Made by a program: the position numbers and the translations under genes. Positions 7,927 to 16,174 of a DNA stretch of 38,568 nucleotides are shown piece by piece. Within the stretch, counting starts at the first letter, position 1. Each line of letters starts with the position of its first letter. Source of the stretch: VRUB01 sp046758085 (lineage in GTDB: Bacteria; Pseudomonadota; Gammaproteobacteria; Acidiferrobacterales; SPGG2). The notes under the pieces are model-generated. The model saw only the letters and a program-made list of their open reading frames with translations. It had not been told where the DNA came from and did not search any database. The stretch spans positions 1 through 38,568 of the forward strand of contig JBHHZP010000012.1 of assembly GCA_046758085.1 (NCBI GenBank). Direction: 5' to 3'.

Positions 7927-9162
7927 CTAGAACTTGAGCCCTAACATCATATCCATCACATTGGTGCCCGTCGGCCCGGTCCTGATCAGGTCGCCACTCG
8001 CCTGCAGGAAGCTGCCGGCGTCGGCGCACGCCAGCGCCATGCCCGGATCTATCCCGCGCGCGATGCCGCGCGCGAGCGTGCCGCCATCGACCAATGCCCC
8101 GGCGTCTTCGGTGGGACCATCGCTGCCGTCGGTGCCGGCGGCCAGCAATAATACATTCGGGTGCTCGCGCAGCACCTGGGCGGCAGCCAGCGCGAGGCTC
8201 TGACTGCGGCCGCCGCGACCGGGGTGCGGCGGCAACATCACCTGGGTTTCCCCGCCCCAGACATGAAGACTGCCCGGTTCGGTGTCCACCACCTGCTGCG
8301 CCAACCGCGCGCCTACCCGCAGCGCATCGCCGTCGACAAACTGCGGTTCGACTATGGCGCGATAGCCAAGGGTGTGGGCGGCCCCATGCGCCGCGTGCTT
8401 GGCGTCGTCCAGGGTGGCCACGATGGCGATCTGCACGCGGGCGAAGGCCAGATCACCCGGCGCCGGGGCCGGCGGTGCCTGCGCTAGCAGATCACGGACG
8501 AACGCCGGCGCCTGATCGACAAATGGCGGGGCCTCGCCCAACCGGGCGTCCGGGACCAGCGGGCCCGAGCCGATGGTCGCGGGGTTGTTGTCCGGCACGT
8601 CCGACAACATTAGACACAAGATCGGTCGTGGCGCCAGTCGCAGGGCCAGGCGACCGCCCTTGAGCAGCGAGACACGCTTGCGCACCGCATTGCAGACCTC
8701 GATGTCCAGCCCCGCGCCCAGCATCCAGTCATTCACCGCCTGCAGCTGCTCAAGCGTAACCCCTCGAGGCAGCTGCTCCACAAGCGCGGAGGCGCCGCCG
8801 GAGAGCAGTACCAGTACCGCCCTGCCACCAGGAATGCCGGATACAAACTGTTGCAGCTTATCGCCGGCGGCGAGGCTCGCGGCATCCGGCACCGGATGGC
8901 CCGCCGTCAGACACAGCCAGGGCAGCGCCTCGCTATAGCCGTGCTTCGTAATCACCAGGGCATCACGAATCTTGCCGTCGAGGACATCCTGTGCACCGCG
9001 GGTCATGGCGGTGGCAGCCTTGCCGATGGCAATCAGGTAAACCGGATCATTGTGAGGGTGGGCGCTGAGGTACTCGCGCACACAGCTGCGACCGTTCACC
9101 CGCTCGAGTGCGGCACGGAAGACGGCGAGCAGGTTTTGGCGATGAATGTCAGCGGATGGCAT
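7927..9162 (-). CDS. Glycerate 2-kinase (MOFRL family, GckA/TtuD type)
   Basis: Probable ATP-dependent glycerate kinase making 2-phosphoglycerate; older annotations call this family hydroxypyruvate reductase (ttuD). The 411 residues show the N-terminal DUF4147 domain (VYLIAIGKAATAM, LLSGGASALVEQLP, RKRVSLLKGGRLA, GSGPLVPD) and the C-terminal MOFRL domain (GRGGRSQSLALAAA, LLAAGTDGSDGPTEDAGA). The ATG at 9162 gives a natural N-terminus (MPSADIHRQN) and overlaps the end of metZ by 14 bases, implying translational coupling. A longer frame to 9219 lies inside metZ and is rejected. It may feed carbon from serine or glyoxylate metabolism into glycolysis. Confidence 0.87.
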   Translation of the reverse strand: MPSADIHRQNLLAVFRAALERVNGRSCVREYLSAHPHNDPVYLIAIGKAATAMTRGAQDVLDGKIRDALVITKHGYSEALPWLCLTAGHPVPDAASLAAGDKLQQFVSGIPGGRAVLVLLSGGASALVEQLPRGVTLEQLQAVNDWMLGAGLDIEVCNAVRKRVSLLKGGRLALRLAPRPILCLMLSDVPDNNPATIGSGPLVPDARLGEAPPFVDQAPAFVRDLLAQAPPAPAPGDLAFARVQIAIVATLDDAKHAAHGAAHTLGYRAIVEPQFVDGDALRVGARLAQQVVDTEPGSLHVWGGETQVMLPPHPGRGGRSQSLALAAAQVLREHPNVLLLAAGTDGSDGPTEDAGALVDGGTLARGIARGIDPGMALACADAGSFLQASGDLIRTGPTGTNVMDMMLGLKF

Positions 9163-10348
9163 CGAAGCCGCGCTGCAGGTCCTGCTTGATGTCGTCGGTG
9201 TCTTCCAGGCCCACGGCAATGCGAATCAGGCCGTCGGTGATACCCACATCGTTTCTCGCTTCGGGCGGCATACGCCGATGCGTCGTGCTGGCGGGATGGG
9301 TAATCAAGGTCTTGGTATCCCCGAGGTTGGCCGTCTTCGATACCAGCACGGTAGCATCGATGAACCGCCAGGCCGCATCCTGCCCGCCCGGGATCTCGAA
9401 CGCGAGTAACCCGCCGGGGGCCGTTTGCTGGCGCGCTGCCAGCGCATGTTGTGGGTGTGACTCAAGCCCCGGGAAATGCACACGTTGGACCCCGAGCCGG
9501 GTCTCCAACCAGGCGGCCAGGGTTTGCGCGTTGCGACTCTGAGCCCGCATGCGCAGGTCCAGGGTCTCCAGGCCCTTGAGAAAAACCCAGGCATTGAACG
9601 GACTCATGGTCGGCCCGGCGGTGCGCATGAAGCCGAACACCTCGCCGCCCACCACGGCGTCGCTTCCCACGACGGCCCCGCCCAGGCAGCGGCCCTGGCC
9701 GTCGAGATACTTGGTGGCTGAATGCACCACGATGTCGGCCCCCAAGGTCAGCGGGCGCTGCAGTGCCGGCGTGCACACACAGTTGTCCACCACGAGCAGA
9801 CACTCGCGTGCATGCGCCAGCTCGGCCAAGGCGGCAATATCGGCAATCTCGGTGGTCGGATTGGACGGCGTTTCGAGGAACAGCACGCGCGTGCTCGGGG
9901 AGATGGCCTGGGTCCAGGCGTCGAGGTCGGTCAACGGCACGAAACTGGTGGTCACGCCAAAACGCGGTAACAGCGCGTCAAACATCACAATGGTCGCGCC
10001 GAACAAGGCGCGCGAGGCAACGATGTGATCGCCGGCCTTGAGCAGTGACATGCAGGTAGCCAGGATCGCGGACATCCCGGAGGCCGTGCCCACACAGCGT
10101 TCGCCTCCCTCCATCGACGCGAGACGCTGCTCGAACATTCGTACGGTCGGGTTGGTATAGCGTGAGTAAACGTTTCCTGGATCATCGCCGGCAAAACGCG
10201 CCGACGCTTGCGCGGAGCTTTCAAAGACGTAGCTTGACGATAAAAAGATGGGTTCGGATTGCTCGCCCTCCGAGGTGCGCTCATGCCCGGCGCGCACGGC
10301 ACGCGTATGAAAGCCGAGCTTTCGCCAGTCTTTTTGATCATCGCTCAC
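9149..10348 (-). CDS. metZ: O-succinylhomoserine sulfhydrylase
   Basis: PLP enzyme of the Cys/Met metabolism family that makes homocysteine from O-succinylhomoserine and sulfide, bypassing cystathionine. The 399 residues include SEPIFLSSSYVF, the PLP-phosphate region VYSRYTNPTVRMFEQRLA, the aspartate segment LLVVDNCVCTPALQRPL, and the Schiff-base Lys in HSATKYLDGQGR. GTG at 10348 is chosen because MSDDQKDWRKLGFHTRAVRAG matches the usual N-terminus and GGGG precedes it. TTG at 10375, which overlaps the purF stop, is the alternative. The position after purF is the standard gammaproteobacterial order. MetB or MetY cannot be fully excluded, but the context favours MetZ. Confidence 0.9.
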   Translation of the reverse strand: MSDDQKDWRKLGFHTRAVRAGHERTSEGEQSEPIFLSSSYVFESSAQASARFAGDDPGNVYSRYTNPTVRMFEQRLASMEGGERCVGTASGMSAILATCMSLLKAGDHIVASRALFGATIVMFDALLPRFGVTTSFVPLTDLDAWTQAISPSTRVLFLETPSNPTTEIADIAALAELAHARECLLVVDNCVCTPALQRPLTLGADIVVHSATKYLDGQGRCLGGAVVGSDAVVGGEVFGFMRTAGPTMSPFNAWVFLKGLETLDLRMRAQSRNAQTLAAWLETRLGVQRVHFPGLESHPQHALAARQQTAPGGLLAFEIPGGQDAAWRFIDATVLVSKTANLGDTKTLITHPASTTHRRMPPEARNDVGITDGLIRIAVGLEDTDDIKQDLQRGFDAIR

Positions 10349-10371
10349 AAAAATGCGGCCCCAATCAAAAA

Positions 10372-11892
10372 TCAAATGGAGTAGGTCTGAAGCTCGTTTG
10401 ACGCCAGGTCGCCAGTGGCCACCTTTCTTTTGGCCTTGGCGCCGTCTGAACGCATCTGCTGGATGCGCGAGAGGTAATCCTGGTTGACGTCGCCAGTTAT
10501 GTATATGCCATCGAATACCGACGCTTCAAATTGCGCGATGTCCGGGTTTCCTTCGCGTGCGGCCTCGATGAGATCCTGCAGGTCCTGAAAAATCAGCCGG
10601 TCGGCCCCGCTTTCGGCGGTAATCTGCTCGATGTCGCGCTCACTCGCGATCAGTTCTCGCGCCGACGGCATGTCGATGCCGTACACGTTGGGATAGCGTA
10701 TGGGCGGTGCGGCGGATGCGAAAAATACCTTGCGCGCACCGGCCTCGCGTGCCATTTGTACGATCTGTTGCGCTGTGGTCCCACGCACGATGGAATCATC
10801 CACCAGTAGCACGTTCTTGCCCCGGAACTCCAGCTCAATGGCATTGAGCTTCTGTCGCACCGAGCGCTTGCGCTCGGCCTGGCCGGGCATAATGAAGGTG
10901 CGCCCGATATATCGATTCTTGATAAAGCCTTCGCGGTACTTGAGATTAAGCTCATAGGCCATCTGCAGCGCGGCCTGGCGGCTGGTGTCCGGAATAGGAA
11001 TTACCACGTCGATATCGAGGTCTGCCCACTCGCGCTGCAGCTTGTGCGCCAAGCGCTCGCCCATGCGCAGCCGCGTCTTATGCACCGCAATGCCGTCAAG
11101 CATGGAATCGGGTCTGGCCAGATAAACGTACTCGAACAGGCACGGCGCGTGCAGGGTTTTTTCCGCGCAATGGCGCCTATGCACTCCGCCGTCGCGATCG
11201 ATGAAGACGGCCTCGCCGGCGGCCAGATCCCCAACGAGTTCGTAGCCGAGCATATCGAGCGCCACGCTCTCGGAGGCGACCATATGCTCGCTGCCTTTGG
11301 GGGTATCACGCCGGCCGAAGACCACGGGACGAATGCCAAAGGGGTCGCGAAACCCCAACACTCCGAAACCCACGATCATGGCTACCACCGCATAGGCACC
11401 GCGGCACCGCCGGTGTACGGCAGCGACTGCTTGAAAGATTTCATCGGGTGTAAGCTGTATGCCACCGACCGCTTCGAGCTCATGCGCCAGCACATTCAAC
11501 AGGATCTCGGAATCGGATTCCGTGTTTAAATGGCGCAGGTCCTCACGGAAAAGCTCTTCCTTCAATTGCTCGGCATTGGTCAGGTTGCCGTTGTGCGCAA
11601 GCGCAAGGCCGTATGGCGAGTTGACGTAGAATGGTTGGGCCTCGGCGGGAGAGTCGCATCCTGCCGTTGGATAGCGTACATGGCCGATACCCATGTTTCC
11701 TTTGAGCCCAAGCATGTGCCGCTCATGGAACACATCGCGCACAAGCCCGTTGTCCTTGCGTAGATAGACGCGCCGCCCGTCGCTCGTGATTATGCCGGCC
11801 GCATCCTGCCCGCGGTGCTGTAATACCGTGAGTCCGTCGTAAAGGGTCTGGTTAACGGTAGTCGTGGCGAGGACACCAATAATTCCACACAT
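10372..11892 (-). CDS. purF: Amidophosphoribosyltransferase
   Basis: First committed enzyme of purine synthesis: it moves the glutamine amide to PRPP to give phosphoribosylamine. The 506 residues begin MCGIIGVL, so Cys2 becomes the N-terminal nucleophile of the glutaminase domain after Met removal. The synthase domain carries the PRPP loop in VLLVDDSIVRGTT near residue 370. Length matches E. coli PurF (505). The gene follows cvpA by 31 bases, as in most gammaproteobacteria, and runs straight into metZ. Confidence 0.96.
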   Translation of the reverse strand: MCGIIGVLATTTVNQTLYDGLTVLQHRGQDAAGIITSDGRRVYLRKDNGLVRDVFHERHMLGLKGNMGIGHVRYPTAGCDSPAEAQPFYVNSPYGLALAHNGNLTNAEQLKEELFREDLRHLNTESDSEILLNVLAHELEAVGGIQLTPDEIFQAVAAVHRRCRGAYAVVAMIVGFGVLGFRDPFGIRPVVFGRRDTPKGSEHMVASESVALDMLGYELVGDLAAGEAVFIDRDGGVHRRHCAEKTLHAPCLFEYVYLARPDSMLDGIAVHKTRLRMGERLAHKLQREWADLDIDVVIPIPDTSRQAALQMAYELNLKYREGFIKNRYIGRTFIMPGQAERKRSVRQKLNAIELEFRGKNVLLVDDSIVRGTTAQQIVQMAREAGARKVFFASAAPPIRYPNVYGIDMPSARELIASERDIEQITAESGADRLIFQDLQDLIEAAREGNPDIAQFEASVFDGIYITGDVNQDYLSRIQQMRSDGAKAKRKVATGDLASNELQTYSI

Positions 11893-11923
11893 GCGGAGGG
11901 GGTCTCCTTCTTAAAGAGCTAGT

Positions 11924-12418
11924 CTAGCCATAGCGAATGTGCCGGGCAATATCCGCGGGCAAGAAATCGCCAATATATGCTGCAAATGATTCAAAGAATG
12001 GAGCGAGCGTCGAGTGCCGCCACCAGCTATCTTGCGGGAGGCTAGTCAAGCCAGCGAGCAAGAACGCCAAGACCACTACGGCAACTCCTGCGCAAACCCC
12101 GATAAAGCCACCAAGCACGCGATTCGAGGCCTTGAGTGCAGGCATTGATTCCATGACCCGGTGCAAAATACCACTTAGAGCGACGCCGGCGACAAAAACG
12201 ACCAGGAACACAACGACAAATGCAGATAGGGTGCGTACCACGGGCGCCTCAATAACGCCGTCGAGCGCGGCCGACGCGGGGGCGGCAAAGAACCACGCCA
12301 CCGTGCTCGCGATGAGCCAGTTCCCGAGAAAGAAAACGCTGCGCACAAATCCACGTAACGCCCCAAGCACAGCGAAGATCGCGAGCACGCAAAACAGCGC
12401 GAGGTCAAATGCATTCAT
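11924..12418 (-). CDS. cvpA: CvpA family inner-membrane protein
   Basis: Small integral membrane protein of the CvpA family, needed in E. coli for colicin V production and linked to envelope stress tolerance; its molecular role is unclear. The 164 residues contain four hydrophobic segments at about 4-22, 29-47, 63-86 and 103-125, the last three rich in Val, Ala and Gly. The family motif is visible as LRGFVRSVFFLGNWLIA near residues 20-36. It lies between dedD and purF, its standard location, with a 101-base gap after dedD in which I see no gene. Confidence 0.92.
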   Translation of the reverse strand: MNAFDLALFCVLAIFAVLGALRGFVRSVFFLGNWLIASTVAWFFAAPASAALDGVIEAPVVRTLSAFVVVFLVVFVAGVALSGILHRVMESMPALKASNRVLGGFIGVCAGVAVVVLAFLLAGLTSLPQDSWWRHSTLAPFFESFAAYIGDFLPADIARHIRYG

Positions 12419-12519
12419 ATCGGCTATGAACCATGGAACATTTACGCGCCGGGCGTGTGGTAGCGGGAATGGATTACCAGGCTGCTTAACGACTATAACA
12501 ATTCGTGCACGCGATCAAC

Positions 12520-13152
12520 CTAACGCTGGGTCAGCACGACGCCTTTGAGGCCCAGCTCTTTCTCTATCCTGGACTGTGCCTTCAGCGCAACGCGTTTCTG
12601 TTGGAACGGGCCTACGCGTACACGCACCGCCTTCTGACCCTTCAGCTCCACGTCCTGGAGATCGACGAGAAACCCGTTTTTCTTTAACGCCGCGCGCAAG
12701 CGTTTGACATTTGCGTCATTGGAAAACGTCCCGACCTGGACCATCCAGCCCGTGTTGCTCGCAGGGGCAGGCGGCTTGGTACCGCTTTTCGCCGTGGCTT
12801 GCCTCGGGGCCACGTTCGCCGTTTTCTTGGGCGCAGTCTCCCTTGCTGCTTGCGGCGTGGGCGCTGGCTTGACGCGCGCTTGCGGGACCCGGCCACCGCG
12901 TGCCGTGCTCTGCGCGGCAGGTGGCGCGGCACTCATGGCCGCCTTCTGTACGGAGGTAATGGACGCCGTCGGCAATCGAAACACCTCGACCTGCGTTTCC
13001 GCAATCTCGCTCGGCGGTGAGGCGACCTCGTGGCGCGGCGACTGGCTCAGGATCCTGGGAAGAAACAGGGCTGCCAGCGAAACGATTATGATAGCGCCGA
13101 CGATGCGATGCTTCGGCGCGTACTCGCGTCGGGGTTCGCGGCCATATGCCAT
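12520..13152 (-). CDS. dedD: SPOR-domain cell-division protein, DedD-like
   Basis: Probable septal protein that binds denuded glycan strands through a SPOR domain. The 210-residue product has a short basic cytoplasmic tail, one transmembrane helix at about residues 18-36 (IVGAIIIVSLAALFLPRI), a low-complexity Ala/Pro/Lys/Thr periplasmic linker to about 130, and a C-terminal SPOR domain (MVQVGTFSNDANVKRLRAAL to the end). ATG 13152 is preferred because GAGGG lies about nine bases upstream. ATG 13167, which overlaps the folC stop as ATGA, would add five residues. The linker is low in sequence complexity and will align poorly. Confidence 0.88.
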   Translation of the reverse strand: MAYGREPRREYAPKHRIVGAIIIVSLAALFLPRILSQSPRHEVASPPSEIAETQVEVFRLPTASITSVQKAAMSAAPPAAQSTARGGRVPQARVKPAPTPQAARETAPKKTANVAPRQATAKSGTKPPAPASNTGWMVQVGTFSNDANVKRLRAALKKNGFLVDLQDVELKGQKAVRVRVGPFQQKRVALKAQSRIEKELGLKGVVLTQR

Positions 13153-13163
13153 AGGTAAGTCCC

Positions 13164-14426
13164 TCATTTTTCAAGACTAATTATATCACTGACGGTGTAA
13201 AAAGACCCGAAAACCACAACGCGGTCACGCTCGCAAGCCGCTGCACAGGCCGCACGGTAGGCACTTGGGACATCGTCGTAGCGCGCGGCCGGCGCTGCAC
13301 TGCCGCTAGCTTCAAGCGCCGCGTGTAACTGTGTCGCCGTGGCCCCGCGCTCCGCCGCGAGCGTCGCCAGATACCAGCGGTCAACAACGCCGGCCATCGC
13401 TGCCATGGCTTCGGCAACCGGTTTGTCTTGCAGCATGCCGATGACCGCATAGGTCCGGCCCGTGACCGGTTGCTGCTTCAGGGTTTCGGCCAACACACTC
13501 GCCGCCTGCGGATTATGTGCCACATCCAGCACCCGCACCGGTAACCCGGGTAAGGTCTGAAATCGGCCTGGCAGCACCGCCGTCAGCAACCCGCTGCGGA
13601 CGTCGGCCTGGGTAACAGGCAAGCGAGCCGCCAATGTTTCCAGCGCCATTAACGCACCAGCGGCATTGCGCAGCTGATGCGCGCCGCGCATCGCCGGATG
13701 CGGCAGGCTCACGCGCACACGTTGTGGCGAGCGCCAGCACCAGCTGCCTGCCTGCGCTTCTACGCTAAAGTCCTGTCCTACTCGTAGCAGCTGTGCACCC
13801 ACCGCATTCGCGCTCTGCAGAATGCTTGCCGGCGGATCGGGATCGACACAAATCGCCGGACGACCGCCACGGAATATGCCCGCCTTTTCACGACCGATAC
13901 GCTCACGGTCGTCTCCGAGCCAACGAGTGTGGTCGATACCCACACTCGTTACCATAGCGACATCGGCATCGAGGACATTAACCGCGTCGAGGCGCCCACC
14001 GAGGCCGACCTCGAGCACGGCAACGTCGAGTCCCTCCTCACGGAAAAGCTGCAGTGCCGCCATTGTTCCAAACTCGAAATAGGTCAGCGGCGTGTCACCG
14101 CGCGCGTGTTCGACGCGCTCGAACGCATCGCACAACCTTGCATCGCTGGCAGGCTGCATGCCGATGCGGACGCGTTCGTTGTAGCTGACCATGTGCGGAG
14201 ATGTGTAGGCCCCGACCCGATAGCCGGCTGCATCCAGAATCGCTTCAAGCATGGCGAGCGTTGAACCCTTGCCGTTGGTGCCCGCGATGCTGATGGTACA
14301 AAAAGCCGGCTGCATGAGGCCCATACGCCCGGCCACCACGCGCACGCGCTCCAGACCAAGCTCCATTTTGCGCGGATAGATGCCTTCGATCCACGCCAGC
14401 CAGTCCGCCAGGGTGGTGGGTTTCAG
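13164..14426 (-). CDS. folC: Bifunctional folylpolyglutamate / dihydrofolate synthase
   Basis: Mur-ligase-family enzyme that adds glutamate to dihydropteroate and folates. It shows the P-loop GTNGKGS, the GYRVGAYTSPHMVSYNERVR region, SVGIDHTRWLGDDRERIGREKAGIF and a C-terminal domain with LDVAHNPQA. The first ATG in frame is at 14366 (MELGLERV), but conserved family sequence continues upstream in the same frame: TTLADWLAWIEGIYPRK, typical of FolC N-termini. There is no ATG, GTG or TTG before it. The best candidate is CTG at 14426 (reading MKPTTLADW), overlapping the accD stop as CTGA, which gives 420 residues. ATT slightly further upstream is also possible. A point change in the start codon or in the assembly is the alternative. 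Confidence 0.88.
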   Translation of the reverse strand: MKPTTLADWLAWIEGIYPRKMELGLERVRVVAGRMGLMQPAFCTISIAGTNGKGSTLAMLEAILDAAGYRVGAYTSPHMVSYNERVRIGMQPASDARLCDAFERVEHARGDTPLTYFEFGTMAALQLFREEGLDVAVLEVGLGGRLDAVNVLDADVAMVTSVGIDHTRWLGDDRERIGREKAGIFRGGRPAICVDPDPPASILQSANAVGAQLLRVGQDFSVEAQAGSWCWRSPQRVRVSLPHPAMRGAHQLRNAAGALMALETLAARLPVTQADVRSGLLTAVLPGRFQTLPGLPVRVLDVAHNPQAASVLAETLKQQPVTGRTYAVIGMLQDKPVAEAMAAMAGVVDRWYLATLAAERGATATQLHAALEASGSAAPAARYDDVPSAYRAACAAACERDRVVVFGSFYTVSDIISLEK

Positions 14427-15337
14427 TTTTTTAATTTCGGGCTCTGCGCCGCTGCCGCCAGCGCGGTTTGATCTTTGACGGGGGCCAGGCTTTTCGCGGT
14501 GATCATCGACAACAGCGAAGCGACGGTGTCACGCATGGCACGCCGGTCGACAATCATATCGATGGCGCCATGCTCGAGCAGGAACTCGGAACGCTGAAAG
14601 CCTTCGGGCAAGGTCTCGCGCACGGTTTGCTCGATCACGCGTGGTCCGGCGAACCCGATCAAGGCCTTGGGCTCGGCAATGATAACGTCGCCGAGCATGG
14701 CGAAGCTTGCCGACACGCCACCCATCGTGGGATCCGTGAGCACCGAGATAAATGGCACCCCGCGCTCGCCCATGCGCGTCAGCGCCGCACTGGTCTTCGC
14801 CATTTGCATCAGCGAGAACAGCGCCTCCTGCATGCGTGCCCCGCCACTCGCTGTGAAGCACACCAGCGGTATATTCCGCTCAACGCAGGCATTGACAGCC
14901 CGGACAAAGCGCTCGCCCACGACCGAGCCCATCGAGCCGCCCATGAAGCCGAACTCGAAGGCTCCGGCCACCAGCGGTATACCCTTCAACTGGCCCTGGA
15001 TCGCCACGAGTGCGTCGTGTTCGCCACACTTCTTCTGCGCATCGGCCAAGCGATCCTTGTACTTCTTGCTGTCACGGAACTTCAGAATGTCGAGCGGGCG
15101 CAGGCCTGCGCCGATCTCCTGGCGTGGCTCCGCGTCCAGAAAGATGTCCAAGCGCTTGCGCGCCCCCACGCGTATATGATGTTGGCACTTGGGGCAGACG
15201 GCGAGATTGCTCTCGATCTCCGCGCTGTAGAGTACCGCAGCACACGCCGGGCATTTCTTCCACAGACCCTCTGGAACTGTCTTTCTTTGTGCGCCGCTCT
15301 TTATTTTTGGCGGCAGAAGTTTGTCAAACCAGTTCAT
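14423..15337 (-). CDS. accD: Acetyl-CoA carboxylase carboxyltransferase beta subunit
   Basis: Beta subunit of the carboxyltransferase that transfers CO2 from carboxybiotin to acetyl-CoA, forming malonyl-CoA for fatty-acid synthesis. The 304 residues equal the E. coli length. A four-Cys zinc ribbon is seen near the N-terminus (CPAC and, 19 residues on, CPKCQHH), followed by the crotonase-like fold with FTASGGARMQEALFSLMQM and the oxyanion region GGVSASFAMLGDV. The ATG overlaps the trpA stop by four bases (ATGA), giving tight coupling to the trp genes, the usual order in pseudomonads and relatives. Confidence 0.96.
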   Translation of the reverse strand: MNWFDKLLPPKIKSGAQRKTVPEGLWKKCPACAAVLYSAEIESNLAVCPKCQHHIRVGARKRLDIFLDAEPRQEIGAGLRPLDILKFRDSKKYKDRLADAQKKCGEHDALVAIQGQLKGIPLVAGAFEFGFMGGSMGSVVGERFVRAVNACVERNIPLVCFTASGGARMQEALFSLMQMAKTSAALTRMGERGVPFISVLTDPTMGGVSASFAMLGDVIIAEPKALIGFAGPRVIEQTVRETLPEGFQRSEFLLEHGAIDMIVDRRAMRDTVASLLSMITAKSLAPVKDQTALAAAAQSPKLKN

Positions 15338-16152
15338 GCGGCCGCTCCCACCTGGTCCATGGCGCTGCGCAAACGGGCGAGGAAGCCCGGTACATCCGTC
15401 AGGATTTTTTCCTGCTCCGCTGCCAGATCACTGATTCGCTTGACCAATGCGCTCCCCACCACTACCGCGTCGGCAAAGCCGGCAACGGCCGCTGCCGTTT
15501 CGGGGCTGTTGATACCGAAACCGACTCCTACTGGTAGCGTAGTCTGCTCGCGAATGGCTTTCAATTTCTCGCCCACGGCCTCGACGTCGAGATTGGCCGC
15601 CCCGGTCACGCCGCGCAGGGACACGTAGTATATGAAGCCGCTGCCAGCATGGGCGATGAGCTTGATGCGCTGCGCGCTGCTGGTCGGGGACAAGAGGAAA
15701 ATCGGGTCAATCCCATTGTCTCGCAGCGCAGCGGTGAACCCGTCTGCCTCCTCCGGTGGCAAATCGACGGTGATCACGCCGTCCGTGCCCGCTTTCGCTG
15801 CGGCCTGCGCAAACACAGCGTAGCCCATGACCTCGATCGGGTTCAGGTATCCCATGAGCACGATCGGGGTGTCTTGATCCGTTGCCCGAAATTCCTCCAC
15901 CATGCGTAAGACGTCGCGCAGGGTTACATGATTGCGCAGGGCACGCTCGCTGGCACGCTGTATCACCGGCCCGTCCGCCATCGGATCGGAGAACGGCACG
16001 CCGAGCTCCAGCAGGTCGGCGCCGGCCTCGACCAGAGCGTGCAGCAGCGGCACGGTGATTGCGGGCTGCGGATCGCCGGCGGTGACGAAGGACACCAGCG
16101 CCTTGCGACCCCGGTTTTTCAATAATTCAAATGTTTGCTCGATGCGTGACAT
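15334..16152 (-). CDS. trpA: Tryptophan synthase alpha chain
   Basis: Cleaves indole-3-glycerol phosphate to indole and glyceraldehyde 3-phosphate and passes indole to TrpB. The 272-residue TIM barrel carries the catalytic Glu and Asp in LLELGVPFSDPMADGP (near residues 48-62) and phosphate-binding segments GVTGA and GFGINSPE. It starts 22 bases after trpB ends and its stop overlaps the accD start. The trpF-trpB-trpA order, separate from the rest of the trp pathway, is normal for this class. No trp leader or attenuator is visible upstream. Confidence 0.96.
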   Translation of the reverse strand: MSRIEQTFELLKNRGRKALVSFVTAGDPQPAITVPLLHALVEAGADLLELGVPFSDPMADGPVIQRASERALRNHVTLRDVLRMVEEFRATDQDTPIVLMGYLNPIEVMGYAVFAQAAAKAGTDGVITVDLPPEEADGFTAALRDNGIDPIFLLSPTSSAQRIKLIAHAGSGFIYYVSLRGVTGAANLDVEAVGEKLKAIREQTTLPVGVGFGINSPETAAAVAGFADAVVVGSALVKRISDLAAEQEKILTDVPGFLARLRSAMDQVGAAA

Positions 16153-16174
16153 CCGCCCGTGTTCTAAGTGGAAG

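Noticed and set aside
14468..15628. 386-codon plus-strand frame opposite accD and trpA
   Set aside because: Antisense to conserved genes, with no recognisable domain; explained by codon bias.
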